This document shows positions 27,898 to 38,755 of a stretch of DNA of 64,000 nucleotides, piece after piece. Origin of the DNA: G047528255 sp047528255. Its GTDB lineage: Bacteria > Bacteroidota > Bacteroidia > Flavobacteriales > Blattabacteriaceae. The DNA lies in NCBI GenBank assembly GCA_047528255.1, contig CP180024.1, positions 124,001 to 188,000 on the forward strand. The letters run 5' to 3'. Below the pieces are notes generated by a model. That model searched no databases. It saw nothing but the letters and a program-made list of their open reading frames with translations, and was not told where the DNA came from. The number at the start of each line of letters is the position of its first letter. Within the stretch, counting starts at the first letter, position 1. Position numbers and translations under genes: made by a program.

Positions 27898-29676
27898 ATG
27901 AAAACGTTATGGTCTCTCAAAAACTATTTACACCCCTACAAATGGCGTCTTTTTCAGGGAGGAGTATTGATTATACTATCCAATCTGTTCATGATACTTC
28001 CCATACCCTATATAGGAAAAGCCATCAATACAATCAAAGAAATTTTCCCGAATTTAGAAAAAAATAAGACAACCAACACTTTAAAAAACAACATCATATT
28101 TTATGGAGCTATTATCATCATAACTCCCATCATAGTAGGAGTCATACGATATTATATGCGGCAGCTTATCATAACGACCTCCAGGATGATTGAATTTGAT
28201 ATGAAAAACGCGATATACGCACACTATCAAAAAATGAGCTTTTCATTTTACAGAAACAATTCTACCGGAGATCTCATCAATCGCCTCACGGAAGACGTGT
28301 CGCTTGTCAGGCAATACGTCGGCCCGGGCATTATGTACCTGATAAATATCTTCGTACTGATATCCATCGTAACCGTACAAATGCTGCAACTCGACACAAC
28401 ACTCACCCTCTATGCCCTACTCCCCATTCCTCTACTCATTATTAGCATTTATTATCTCAGTAAAGTTATCAATCGAAAAAGTAAAGACGTACAAACACAT
28501 CAATCCAGAATATCTTCTTTCATACAAGACACATTTTCAGGCGTTCACACACTAAAGTCTTTCGCAGCCGAAGCTTATTTTCAAGAAAAATACAAAAAAA
28601 ACACATTGATCTATCGAAGCAAAAATCTACAACTGGAAACATCCAGTGCTTTACTTTCCACTATAATCATCCTTCTGACCGGCTCAAGCCAATTACTGCT
28701 TTTATACATAGGAATTAAGAAGTATTTCGAAGGTAAACTGAATGATATCGGAACAATAGCAGAATTTTTCATTTATATCAATATCCTCACCTGGCCATTC
28801 ATCACTTTAGGATGGGTGACCACGATTACAGAGAGGGCGAAAGCCTCACAAAAACGCATCGAAGACTTCCTCAAAGAAAAACCCGAAATCATCAATCAAA
28901 ACACCAAGCACGAGAAAATACACGGAAAAATCACATTTAAAAATGTCGGTTTGACATATCCCAACACTGGAATCCAAGCGTTAAAAGACATCTCCTTCAA
29001 CATAGAAAAAGGAAAAACACTAGTCATCGTGGGAGAAACAGGATCAGGAAAAACTAGCATCGCACAATTAATCCCCTGTTTGTACGCTCCCACCGAAGGT
29101 GAAGTATTCATAGATGACCGCCCCGTAAAAGAATTAAACCTTTATGAATTAAGAAAAAACATCGGTTACGTTCCACAAGAATCTTTTCTGTTTTCCGACT
29201 CCATTTATAACAATATAGCCTTGGGAACAACATCCTCATCTTTAGAAAAAGTAACGGATGCCGCCAAAAAGGCCATGATAGAAAAAGATATTCTGAATTT
29301 CAGAAATGGTTATGAAACGATTTCAGGAGAGAGAGGCGTGACACTATCCGGAGGACAAAAACAACGAATATCCATCGCCCGAGCATTGATCAAAAAACCT
29401 CAAATCTTGGTATTTGACGACAGTCTTTCCTCCATAGATCAAAAAACCAAACGATCTATATACAACCATCTTCATGACGCTTCCAAAAACTGCACAACGA
29501 TTATCATCACTCACGAAATCTTTTACGTCAAAGAAGCAGACCTGATTATTGTATTAAAAAAGGGAGAAATCATAGAAAAAGGCGATCATCAAAGCCTAAT
29601 GGCTCAAAAAGGCCATTATCTCGAATGGTATCACAAGTTATCGGAGAGAAAAAATTGGCAGGATAAAATTGAATAA
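27898..29676 (+). CDS. ABC transporter, fused permease/ATPase (multidrug/lipid exporter type)
   Basis: 592 residues. The exporter-type membrane domain spans about 1-310 with six hydrophobic segments. The ATPase follows: Walker A GETGSGKTS near 379, signature LSGGQKQR near 483, Walker B ILVFDDSLSSID near 503. The catalytic Glu after Walker B is Asp (FDDS). I recall this variant from relatives of this branch, and it may make the protein a half-transporter with one degenerate site. The H-loop ITHE follows. Divergent from nusB, with about 80 bp between. Substrate unknown. Confidence 0.9.
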   Translation: MKTLWSLKNYLHPYKWRLFQGGVLIILSNLFMILPIPYIGKAINTIKEIFPNLEKNKTTNTLKNNIIFYGAIIIITPIIVGVIRYYMRQLIITTSRMIEFDMKNAIYAHYQKMSFSFYRNNSTGDLINRLTEDVSLVRQYVGPGIMYLINIFVLISIVTVQMLQLDTTLTLYALLPIPLLIISIYYLSKVINRKSKDVQTHQSRISSFIQDTFSGVHTLKSFAAEAYFQEKYKKNTLIYRSKNLQLETSSALLSTIIILLTGSSQLLLLYIGIKKYFEGKLNDIGTIAEFFIYINILTWPFITLGWVTTITERAKASQKRIEDFLKEKPEIINQNTKHEKIHGKITFKNVGLTYPNTGIQALKDISFNIEKGKTLVIVGETGSGKTSIAQLIPCLYAPTEGEVFIDDRPVKELNLYELRKNIGYVPQESFLFSDSIYNNIALGTTSSSLEKVTDAAKKAMIEKDILNFRNGYETISGERGVTLSGGQKQRISIARALIKKPQILVFDDSLSSIDQKTKRSIYNHLHDASKNCTTIIITHEIFYVKEADLIIVLKKGEIIEKGDHQSLMAQKGHYLEWYHKLSERKNWQDKIE

Positions 29677-29848
29677 TATAGCACACCTACTTAAGGGATT
29701 ATTCCAGAAGGGTCATATATAGTCACTAAAGCTTATTTGTGCGGTGCTTCTAAGTATAGATCCCAATTTTTATTTTCTACTCCAAATAGACGAAATAATA
29801 TATTTAAATACAAATATTTTAATTTCCTTTTCTTATGCAACGTTCTCG
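29677..29848 (-). mobile_element. IS5-family relic, two small pieces
   Basis: A ~25-bp piece (CCTACTTAAGGGA) joins directly to the left-end region ending TTATGCAACGTTCTCG. Nearly the whole element is deleted. Confidence 0.7.
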
Positions 29849-29948
29849 TAACGTGCTCTAATAAATATATGGTGGAAAAGGAGTGTTTTTTACATGGTTA
29901 TAGCCGTTTTTCGCTGAATCCTCTATCTTTAACCCAAAGAACAGTGCG

Positions 29949-30959
29949 ATGGATCCATATCAAGATAAACGACTTTTTTTATTCGATGCTTATGCTCTTA
30001 TTTTCAGAGGATATTATGCTTTTATTAAAAATCCAAGAATTAACTCCAAAGGTTTGAATACTTCGGCTATTATGGGCTTTACCAATTCTCTTCTTGCTGT
30101 TTTGAATCGTGAAAAACCCACTCATGTGGCTGTAGTCTTTGATGTGGGAGGGAAAAGTTTTAGAAGTCAGGAATATGCTGATTATAAATCTAATCGTGAG
30201 GATACCCCGGAAGCTATTCGTTTGGCTGTTCCGTATATTCATCAGATTTTGGATGCCTTTCGAATTCTAGTGCTTTATGCTGAAGGTTATGAGGCTGATG
30301 ACGTGATCGGAACTTTAGCTCAAAAGGCTGAGCGTAACGGTTACGTTACTTATATGGTCACTCCAGACAAGGATTTTGCCCAACTCGTCACGGAAAACAT
30401 CAAGATGTACAAGCCTTCTTCCAGAGCTAACGAGGTCGAAATTTTGGGTATTGAAGAAGTATGTAAAAGATATGGGGTCCAGGATCCGCTGCAAGTGATA
30501 GATCTCCTCGCTATGATGGGCGATGCTGTTGACAATATCCCGGGTTTACCTGGAGTCGGGGAAAAAACGGCTAAAAAATTCATACAAAAGTATGCTAGTC
30601 TTGAAAATCTTTTGGCTCATACGTATGAGCTTAGCGGTACGATGAAGCAACGTGTTGAAGAAAACAAGCATTTAGGTATCATTTCCAAAAAATTGGCTAC
30701 GATCATCACTGATGTACTCATTCCTTGGGAGGAGGAAAAGCTTTTGATGGAATCTCCAGATTTCGATAAGATTCAAGAAATTTTTCAAGAGCTTGAATTC
30801 AGAAGTTTTTTGGATAATGTCTATCGTGTTTTTTCCACGGCTAACTGGAAGCGACAATCCGGAGTTGATCTTGCTCGTGTCGGGCAGAAAAAAAAGGCGA
30901 TTTACCAGGCCAGTCTTTTTGACGCCTTTCTCTCCTCAGGAAGCCTCGTAAAAAAATGA
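29949..30959 (+). CDS. polA: DNA polymerase I, 5' nuclease domain only (open part of broken polA)
   Basis: 336 codons are open, just the size of the Pol I 5' nuclease (flap endonuclease) domain plus a short tail. It removes RNA primers and flaps during lagging-strand synthesis. LFDAYALIFRGYYAF, EYADYKSNRE, EADDVIGTLA, VTPDKDFAQLV and GDAVDNIPGLPGVGEKTA (helix-hairpin-helix) are all present with their acidic residues. The stop comes directly after an A7 run (30949-30955). Adding one A there gives KNETIYTSMM and joins the frame to the exonuclease domain. The nuclease domain shows no damage, while everything downstream is broken. It may therefore be under selection as a stand-alone enzyme. Confidence 0.85.
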   Translation: MDPYQDKRLFLFDAYALIFRGYYAFIKNPRINSKGLNTSAIMGFTNSLLAVLNREKPTHVAVVFDVGGKSFRSQEYADYKSNREDTPEAIRLAVPYIHQILDAFRILVLYAEGYEADDVIGTLAQKAERNGYVTYMVTPDKDFAQLVTENIKMYKPSSRANEVEILGIEEVCKRYGVQDPLQVIDLLAMMGDAVDNIPGLPGVGEKTAKKFIQKYASLENLLAHTYELSGTMKQRVEENKHLGIISKKLATIITDVLIPWEEEKLLMESPDFDKIQEIFQELEFRSFLDNVYRVFSTANWKRQSGVDLARVGQKKKAIYQASLFDAFLSSGSLVKK

Positions 30960-32776
30960 GACAATCTATACTAGCATGATGGTATTGATCAATTTTTATA
31001 AATTGGTTGATACGTCCGAGGCGCGTCAACTCTTGCTTGAAAAATTATTGAATCAAAAAAACGTTTGCTTTGATACGGAAACTACCGGTTTGGTCTCACT
31101 CGAGGTTGAGCTTATCGGTTTTCCTTCAGTTGGCAAAAAGGAAAGGGCTATTACGTTAGTTGTTCTAAAGATTTTCAAAAAAAATAGGGAAATTTTGGAA
31201 GCCTTCAAGCTTTTTTTGAGCATTTTAATACCGTAAAAGTTGGGCATAATCTCAAATATGATATCAAGGTATTTGCATAAATACGGCGTGAGTGTAAACA
31301 GTCCTTTGTATGATACTATGATCGCTCATTATCTGCTGCGTCCTGACGCTCTCCATAATATGGATATCTTTTCGGAGGGTTTCTTGCAATATAAACCAAT
31401 ACCTATTAAAGACCTCATCGAGGAAAAAAGAAAAAAATCAGCTCAGCATGCGCAACATAGAGCTGAGCAGACAGATCGAATACGCCGTAGAAGATTCTGA
31501 TGTTACCCTACAGCTCAAGGAAGTTTTTGGTCCGCTTTTGGCACGATACCGTGTCGATAAATTATTCAGTGAAATCGAGATGCCTCTGATGCCTGTTTTG
31601 GTTGCGATGGAGATGGAGGGAATCCGCTTGGATCTGGATGTTCTCAAAAATATTTCTAAGGATTTTGCTGGGAATTTGGTTCTGTTAGAGAAGAAAATTC
31701 ATGAGGCTTCCGAGGAAATATTCAACCTTGATTCACCCAAGCAGCTCGGAGAGGCGCTTTTCGATAAACTCAAAATCATAGAGAATTCAAAAAAGACAAA
31801 AACCTGTCAGTACACAACTTCAGAGGATGTTTTGATCAAGCTCGAGTTAGCATCAGATCGTACAAGATATCCTCGAGTATTGCCAGTTGCAGAAATTAAA
31901 ATCCACATATGTAGATGCTCTACCCAAGAAGATCAGTCGGAACACTGGGCGTTTCCACACTATCGTCGGTCAGACGATCACTACCATAGGATGGCTCAGT
32001 TCGAATACCCTGAATCTGCAAAACATTCACATTCACAGCGCGCGATCAAGAGGTGCGCAAGGCTTTTATCGATCGAGACGAGGATTATGTATTGCTTTCG
32101 GCCGACTATTCTCAGATTGAGTTGCGTTTGATCGCTGAGTTGAGCGAGGCTCCTGTAATGGTAGCTTCTTTCATTAGGGCCAAGACATTCATGCAATTAC
32201 GGTTGCGAAAATTTTTGAAATACCTATCGAGAAAATCATTCCTGATCAGCTTTACAGGTCCAAAACAGTGAATTTCGGTATCATCTATGGGGTATTTGCT
32301 TTTGGTTTGAGTGAACAGACCAGTCTTTCTCACACGGAGTCCAAAAAGCTTATCGATGCTTATTATGCCACTTATACGGTTTTGAAAGAGTACATCGCTC
32401 GGCAGATCAATTTTTCGCATCAATACAGGGTTGTAAAGATCATATCGGGTAGGAGGCGTTATTTACCTGATATTCATTCAAAAACACCGTTGTTCGATCT
32501 CAGGATGATCGCAATGTCGTGAATGATCCAGTACAGGGGAGCTCCGCTGATGTGATCAAAATCCTGATGGTCCGTATAGATGAGGTTTTCAGGGAAAAAA
32601 ATATCAGGAGCAAGATGGTCTTGCAGGTTCATGATGAGTTAGTCTTTGATGTCTATAAAGAGGAATTGGATCTTGTCAAAAATTTGGTACGTTCTAAAAT
32701 GGAAACGGCTGTCGAGACCAAGATTCCTTTAGTAGCTAATGTATGTGTAGGCTTGAATTGGCTCGAGGCGCATTGA
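30960..32776 (+). pseudogene. polA: DNA polymerase I, 3'-5' exonuclease and polymerase domains, frameshifted
   Basis: All Pol I landmarks remain but in different frames: FDTETTGL (exo I) near 31070, HNLKYDIKVF near 31245, SPLYDTMIAHYLL near 31300, MRNIELSRQIEYAVED near 31448, LLSADYSQIELRLIAELS (motif A) near 32092, NFGIIYG near 32270, DPVQGSSAD near 32525 and LQVHDELVFDV (motif C) near 32620. I count at least seven frame changes, several at A or T runs (31210, 31431), and a small deletion before 32520. A full-length polymerase cannot be made without many corrections. The remains are still easy to read, so the loss is recent. Confidence 0.88.
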
Positions 32777-32813
32777 TTTATTGATTAATTTAAGATCTTA
32801 CATTTATTGAATT

Positions 32814-33782
32814 GAGAACGTTGCATGGGAGAAGGTGGTTAAAATGACTGTAAATCAACATATTGTTTCGTATATTTGGAGTATAAAATAAAAAAATTCG
32901 GCTCTATTCTCAGAAGCACTGCACAAATAAGCTTTAGTGAACTATATATGGAACGTTCTAGCAGAAGGAGTGAGTTTTCAAAAGGTTAAACACTTTGATA
33001 AACTGAGAAGTGGATGGAAAAAATAAGAAAAATATATAAAAAAGGCCAAGGAATAAAGGCCAACCTGCTTACAGTGGAATATCGTTATTTACGATGATGC
33101 TTTTGAGTCACTGGTATGATCTCAGTAATGTAGGAACGGAAGAATTGGTGAAAGAACCCTTGAGCTGCATGCTCTTTTGTGGTTTTCGATTGGAAGATCA
33201 GATCCTATATCATACGACTTTATGCAGATTTAGCAATGAAATAGTAGCCAAAAAGGCATATGAGAGCTTACTGAAAAATATTAATAAAGAATTAGAAAGG
33301 CATCAGGCTATAATTAATAAGCAAACTAGTATATACCCTCAGAGAAGTCTATGCAGATAAAGGTTACCAAGTGCCAGCCAACATATCTCGACTTTGATAG
33401 TCGAGGCATCAAAGACCGTATACAGAAAAAACCTATAGAAACTAACCTTAAGTAGGATGCCTATATTATTCAACAAATTAGTGAGTAAAACCGGATGGGT
33501 AGTAGAATGTAATTTTGTCAGTATAAAGCGTTGGTTTAGATCAGGAAAGGCCGTTACAAACGGATTAGCTCGTGTTCATGCCCAGCATCTTATGCAGGCT
33601 ATGGCGCATAATTTGTATAGTTCCCCTGGAATTATTATAAGCTGTACATAAAAATAGATATAATTAATTATTTTATAATCAATAGTATTTCGAATACAAT
33701 ATGAAAGACTAAATCTACATTTTCTCTAACGTGCACATCTAGGAGGCTGAATAAACGTAATCCACCATTAACACAATGTTTT
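32814..33782 (+). mobile_element. IS5-family relic with both ends, internally deleted
   Basis: Starts GAGAACGTTGCATGGG and ends ACACAATGTTTTC. It loses the segment between the HQAI and second-Asp regions near 33315. Transposase pieces are frameshifted. Confidence 0.85.
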
Positions 33783-34109
33783 CGCTATATTATTCAACAA
33801 ATTAGTTAGTAAAACCCGATAGGTAGTAGAACGTACTTTTGGCAGTGTAAAGTGTTAGTTGGTTCAGGAAAGGCTCGTTACAAAAGATTAGATTGTGTGA
33901 ATGCCCAACATTTTATGAAGGCTATGGTACGTAGTTTGTATCGTTTCCCTGAAATTATTATACGCTATTCGTAAAAATAGATATAATTAATTAATTTATA
34001 ATCAATAGTATTTCGAATACAATGTGAAAAACTAAATCTACATCGTTCTCTAACGAGAGTTCATCTAGTAGGCTGAATAAACATAATCCACGATTAGCAC
34101 AATGGTCTC
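33783..34109 (+). mobile_element. IS5-family relic, 3' part
   Basis: Begins GCTATATTATTCAACAAATT, then the catalytic Glu region, and ends GCACAATGGTCTC. It abuts the previous copy in the same orientation. Confidence 0.75.
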
Positions 34110-34120
34110 AATTTTTCTTG

Positions 34121-34225
34121 ATTACATAACTACATAATATTTAAAGTTATATTTCGAATATTTTTGAGCTTTCAATGACTCAAAATTTTTAGAATAACTT
34201 TTCAAGTTATATAGTTAATGAGATG
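34121..34225. repeat. Host DNA duplicated from 18355-18462 (copy 2)
   Basis: Lies between an IS right end and the pdxH stop. It resembles the downstream region and last codons of the DUF5606 gene but holds no open frame. Confidence 0.6.
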
Positions 34226-34239
34226 CTTCCTCTTCTTAT

Positions 34240-34884
34240 TTAAGGGGAGCGTCTTTCCGTTCTCCACTCTTTTCCTTTGAGTGTATAACAGATCCTGTCA
34301 TGAAGACGATCTGGACGACCTTGCCAAAACTCTATCTCAGAAGGTTGAACCCGATAGCCTCCCCAGAAATCGGGTCGTTCAAGGTCATGCGTTTCAAAGT
34401 GATTTTTCCAAAATTCAAATCTCTCCTCCAAATGACTTCTTGAAGGAATGACGCGACTTTGCTCAGAAGCCCAAGACCCGATCTGGCTATTCACGGGTCT
34501 TTGATAAAAATATTCATTCGATTGATCTTCGGGAATTTTAACCGCTTTCCCTTTAATGATCACCTGTCGTTGCACATCAGGCCAAAAAAAAGAAAGACAT
34601 ACGCGAGGATCCTGTGCAATGGATTGTCCTTTCCTGCTTTGATAATGAGTATAAAAAATAAAACCTTCTTTGTTATACCCCTTGAGCAAAACAATCCGTG
34701 TATCAGGTGAGCCGTCTTGACCTATTGTAGAGAGAGAAACGGCATTGACTTCATACTGCCCCCCGACGCGTTCTGCTTCTTGAAGCCATTGATGAAACAA
34801 TTCCAAAGCATCCGAAGGGATATCGGATTCCAATAACCGATTTTTTTCATAAACCTTGCGGTAGGCACTCAAATCTCTTTCCAT
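34240..34884 (-). CDS. pdxH: Pyridoxamine/pyridoxine 5'-phosphate oxidase
   Basis: 214 residues, the usual length. It makes pyridoxal 5'-phosphate, the cofactor of IlvE here, using FMN and oxygen. RIVLLKGYNKEGFIFYTHY near 60-80, then SRKGQSIAQDPRVCLSFFW (FMN contacts) and VNSQIGSWASEQSRVI near 130 are standard. The C-terminal block FWQGRPDRLHDRICY is followed by the conserved W..ERRSP-like end. The frame is intact although both sides are disturbed. Confidence 0.94.
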   Translation of the reverse strand: MERDLSAYRKVYEKNRLLESDIPSDALELFHQWLQEAERVGGQYEVNAVSLSTIGQDGSPDTRIVLLKGYNKEGFIFYTHYQSRKGQSIAQDPRVCLSFFWPDVQRQVIIKGKAVKIPEDQSNEYFYQRPVNSQIGSWASEQSRVIPSRSHLEERFEFWKNHFETHDLERPDFWGGYRVQPSEIEFWQGRPDRLHDRICYTLKGKEWRTERRSP

Positions 34885-35284
34885 TGAAACAATTTTTTTA
34901 CATTTATAAACTTAAGAAATAATCCAGTTCCATTATGGAAACAAATATATTATCTAAAGGTAATATGTTTAATATCAAAGTCCGTATTGAATGATACGAA
35001 TTTTAATAGGATTCTCGTTTTGTAAACGGAACATAGGAAGAGGGAGTAGTGAGTTTCATACTAAACAAACTTTTAAGTTTTTGTATTGACGAATTGATCC
35101 TATCCTAAAAGTAGATTTCCCTGTATATGCAGAGGATCTGTATATCAAAGGAGTCTCTATTATTTATATATACGTTCAGACATCATCGGCCATAGTAAAA
35201 AGATTTACAAAAACTTGTATTGAGAAGAATCTTATGAAGATGAACAAGAAGCGATAGGCACGGATAAGATAAAATCAGACGAGA
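34885..35284. other. 400-bp stretch with no intact gene, possibly decayed coding sequence
   Basis: Plus-strand pieces such as DPILKVDFPVYAEDLYIKGV near 35095 and EESYEDEQEAIGTDKIKSDE near 35230 have protein-like composition. They are in different frames with stops between. I cannot assign a family. The right edge is cut by an IS relic. Confidence 0.4.
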
Positions 35285-36151
35285 TGAAAACGTTGCATGA
35301 GAGAAGAGGGTGTGCTTTATAAACACCTGTAAATCAATATATTATTTCGTGTATTTAGAGTAAATAATAAAAAAATTCGGTTCTATGCTCAGAAGCACCG
35401 CACAAATAAGCTTTAGTGAACTATATATGGAATTTTTTAGCAGAAGGAGTGAGTTTTTCAAAACCTTAAACACCTTGATCCACTCGGAAGGTATGGAGAA
35501 AGAAATAAGAAAAATATATCAAAAAGTCCAGGGAATAAAAGACCAACCGGTTACAGTGGTAATATCATTATTTATGATGATGCTTTTGAGTCACTAGTAT
35601 GATCTCAGTGATGTAGGAACGGAAGAATTGATGAAAGAATCCTTGAAGGGCATGCGCTTTTGTTCTTTTTGATTGGAATATCAGATCCTAGATCATATGA
35701 CTTTATGCAGGTTTCGCAATGAAATNGTAGACAAAAAGGCATATGAGAGCTTACTGAAAAAGATCAATAAGGCATTAGGAAGGCATCAGGCGATAGTTAA
35801 AACAGGTGTGATAGTAGATGTCAGTAATTACAGTAGGCCCCCTTGCTCCCAAGGGAGATCCTACTTACGTAATGGAGGATCGGAAGGAAGAGGGGAAAAA
35901 GTAAATTAGTCAAAGAAAAGCAAGGGTAAAAAAAAGGACAATCAGGAGTAAACAATCAAGAAAAATAGCTCAAGAAATCAGGTAAACTCTACTACGGATA
36001 GAAGAAGCACATAGGGGGGGATAAAAATGGAATGATACTAGCTGCTATATAGTGTAGCAGCCATGAGCCTGATAGTATAGGGCTAAAACCATTAATAAGC
36101 AAACTAGGATATAACCCCAGACGAAGTATATGCAGAAAAAAGTTACCAAGT
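35285..36151 (+). mobile_element. IS5-family relic, 5' and middle parts
   Basis: Starts GAAAACGTTGCATGAG and runs to AGTTACCAAGTG, with frameshifts. One ambiguous base (n) at 35726. It is broken at 36152 by inverted sequence. Confidence 0.8.
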
Positions 36152-36487
36152 GTTATGAATAGCGCATAATAATGCCAGGGTACGATACAAATTATGCGTC
36201 ATAGCATCCATAAGATGCTAGGCATGCATATGAGCTAATTCTTTGTAACGAGCTGATCCCATTGTGTTAATGGTGGATTACGTTTATTCAACCTCCTAAA
36301 TGGAAGTGTTGGAGAAAATATAGATTTACTCTTCCATATTTTTTCGAAATACTATTGATTATAAAATATATAAGTATATATATTGTTATGAATAGCGTAT
36401 AATAATGCCAGGGTACGATATAAATTATGCGTCGTAGCATCCATAAGATGCTAGGCATGAACATGAGCTAATCCTTTGTAACGAGCT
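36152..36487 (-). mobile_element. IS5-family relics, tandem 3'-end units with the same junction
   Basis: A 103-bp partial unit (36152-36254) and a 233-bp unit (36255-36487) are nearly identical where they overlap. Both finish at the same junction, TTTGTAACGAGCT followed by GA(T/G)CCCATT. This looks like local tandem amplification after truncation. Confidence 0.7.
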
Positions 36488-37485
36488 GAGCCCATTATTT
36501 TAATAGTGGATTACGTTTATTCAACCTCCTAGATGGGTTAGTTAGAGAAGATGTAGATTTAGTCTTTCATATTGTATTCGAAATACTATTGATTATAAAA
36601 TAATTAATTGTATATATTTTTATGAACAGCGCATAATAATGCTATGGGTACGATATAAATTATGCGCTATAGCCTTCATAAGATGCTGGGCATTCACATA
36701 AGCTAATCCTTTGTAACGAGCCTTTCCTGATCTAAACCAACGCTTTATATTTCCAAAAGTACGTTCTACTACCCATCGGGTTTTACTCACTAATTTATTG
36801 AATAATATAGNTNNCCTANTTAAGGGCNNGTTCCTATAGNCNTTNTTCTNTATACGGNNTTTGATGCNTCGACTATGAAAGTAAGACANGTTGNNTGNCA
36901 NTTGGTAACCTTNNTCTGCATATACNTCTCTNGNTTTATATCNTANTTTGCTTATTAANNNCTTTAGNNCTCTANNATCATGCTCATTNGNTGCTACGCT
37001 ATGTACNGCTAGTATCATTCCATTTTTATCNACNCCTATNTGCTTCTTGTNTCCGTAGTAGNGTTTANNTGATTTCTTNAGCCATTTTCCTTGAGTNTCT
37101 ACTCCTGATTGAGNCTCTTTTTTTACNCCTTGCTTTTCTTTGACTGATTTGCTTTTNCCCCNCTTCCTNNNGATCNTNCACTACNTAGGTANNNANNNCC
37201 CTTNGGAGNAANNNNANTCACTNTNATACNGNCNTNTANTATCACTCCTNTTTTAACTATNNCCTGATGCTTTNCTAATTCCTTATTGATCTTTTTCAGT
37301 AAGCGCTCATATGCCTTTTTGGCTACTATTTCATTGCGAAACCTGCATAGAGTGTATGATATGGCATCTGATCTTTCAATTAAAAATCACAAAAGCTCAT
37401 GCAGCTCAAGAATTCTTTCACCAATTCTTCCGTTCCTACATCACTGAGATCATATAAATGACTCAAAAACATCATCGTAAATAAC
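36488..37485 (-). mobile_element. IS5-family relic with many ambiguous bases
   Basis: Starts GAGCCCATTATTTTAATAG and runs to CATCATCGTAAATAA. It is interrupted by the next copy. More than 60 n symbols lie between 36812 and 37255. The piece at 36620-37018 includes VVERTFGNIKRWF with the catalytic Glu. Confidence 0.8.
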
Positions 37486-38755
37486 GAGAACGTTGCATGG
37501 GAAAAAGAGGTTAAAATATTTGTAATATCAACATATTATTTCGTCTACTTGGAGTAGAAAATAAAAAATTCGGTTGTATGCTCAAAAGCACCGCACAAAT
37601 AAGCTTTAGTGAATTATATATGGCCCCGTGTACCAGAAAGAGTGAACCTTTCAAAAGGTTAAACACCGAAATCAACTGGGAAGGGATGGAGAAAGAAATA
37701 AAAAAAATATATCAAAAAGGCTAGGGAATAAAAGGTCAACCTGCTTACAGTGGAATATCGTTATTTAAGGTGATGTTTTTAGGTCACTGGTATGATATCA
37801 GTGATGTAGGAACGGAAGAATTGGTGAAAGAATTTTTGATCTGCATGCGCTTTTGTGGTTTTAATTGGAAGATTAGATGCCATATCATACGACTCTATGC
37901 AGAGTTCGCAATAAAATAGTAGCTAAAATGGCATATGAACACTTACTGAAAAAGATCAATAAGGAATTAGAGAGCATCAGGCGATAGTTAAAACAGGAGT
38001 GATAATATACTCCAGTATTATAGTGAATTTATTTGCTCCCAAGAGAGATCCTACCTATATAGTGGAGGATCGGAAGGAAGAGGGGGAAAAGCAAATCAGT
38101 CAAAGAAAAGCAAGGGGAAAAAAAGAGATCAATCAGGAGTAGATACTCAAAGAAAAGGGTTTAAGAAATCAGCTAAACTCTACTAAGGATACAAGAAGCA
38201 CATAGGAGTGAATAAAAATGTAATGATATGTAGCAGTACATAGCATAGCATCCAATGAGCATGATAGTAGAGGGCTAAAAGCATTAATAAGTAAATTAGG
38301 ATATAAAAAACCCAGAGAAGTATATGCATATAAAGGTTACCAAGGACCAGACAACGTGTCTTAACTCCCATAGTCGAGGCATCAAAGACCGTATACAGAA
38401 GAAAGCCTATAGGACCATCCCTTAAGTAAGGGGCTATACTATTCAACAAATTAGTGAGTAAAATCCGATGGGTAGTAGAACCTACTTTTGGTAGTATAAA
38501 GCGTTGGTTTGGATCAGGAAGGTGTCGTTACAAAGGATTAGCGCGTGTGCATGCCCAGCATCTTATGGAGGCTATGGCGAATAATTTGTATCGTTCCCCT
38601 GGAATTATTATGCGCTGTCTATAAAAACAGATATAATTAATTATTTTATAATAAAGAGTTTTCGAATATAATGTGAAAGATTAAATCTATAGTTTTTCTA
38701 ACGAAGCCATCTAGATGGTTGAATAAACGTATTCTACTATTAACACAATGGTTTC
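37486..38755 (+). mobile_element. IS5-family element, near full-length, transposase dead
   Basis: About 1270 bp from GAGAACGTTGCATGG to CACAATGGTTTC, among the most complete copies. All parts of the transposase can be followed in sense direction but with many frameshifts and stops. Confidence 0.88.

Noticed and set aside
27898..29676. Asp in place of the catalytic Glu as a damage sign in the ABC exporter
   Set aside because: Motifs are otherwise intact and, as I recall, the DDS form occurs in functional relatives of this branch, so I do not count it as decay.
36152..36487. Tandem similar units that could suggest a CRISPR array
   Set aside because: Units are over 100 bp, with no short repeat-spacer pattern, and all are IS end sequence. 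No cas gene is present.
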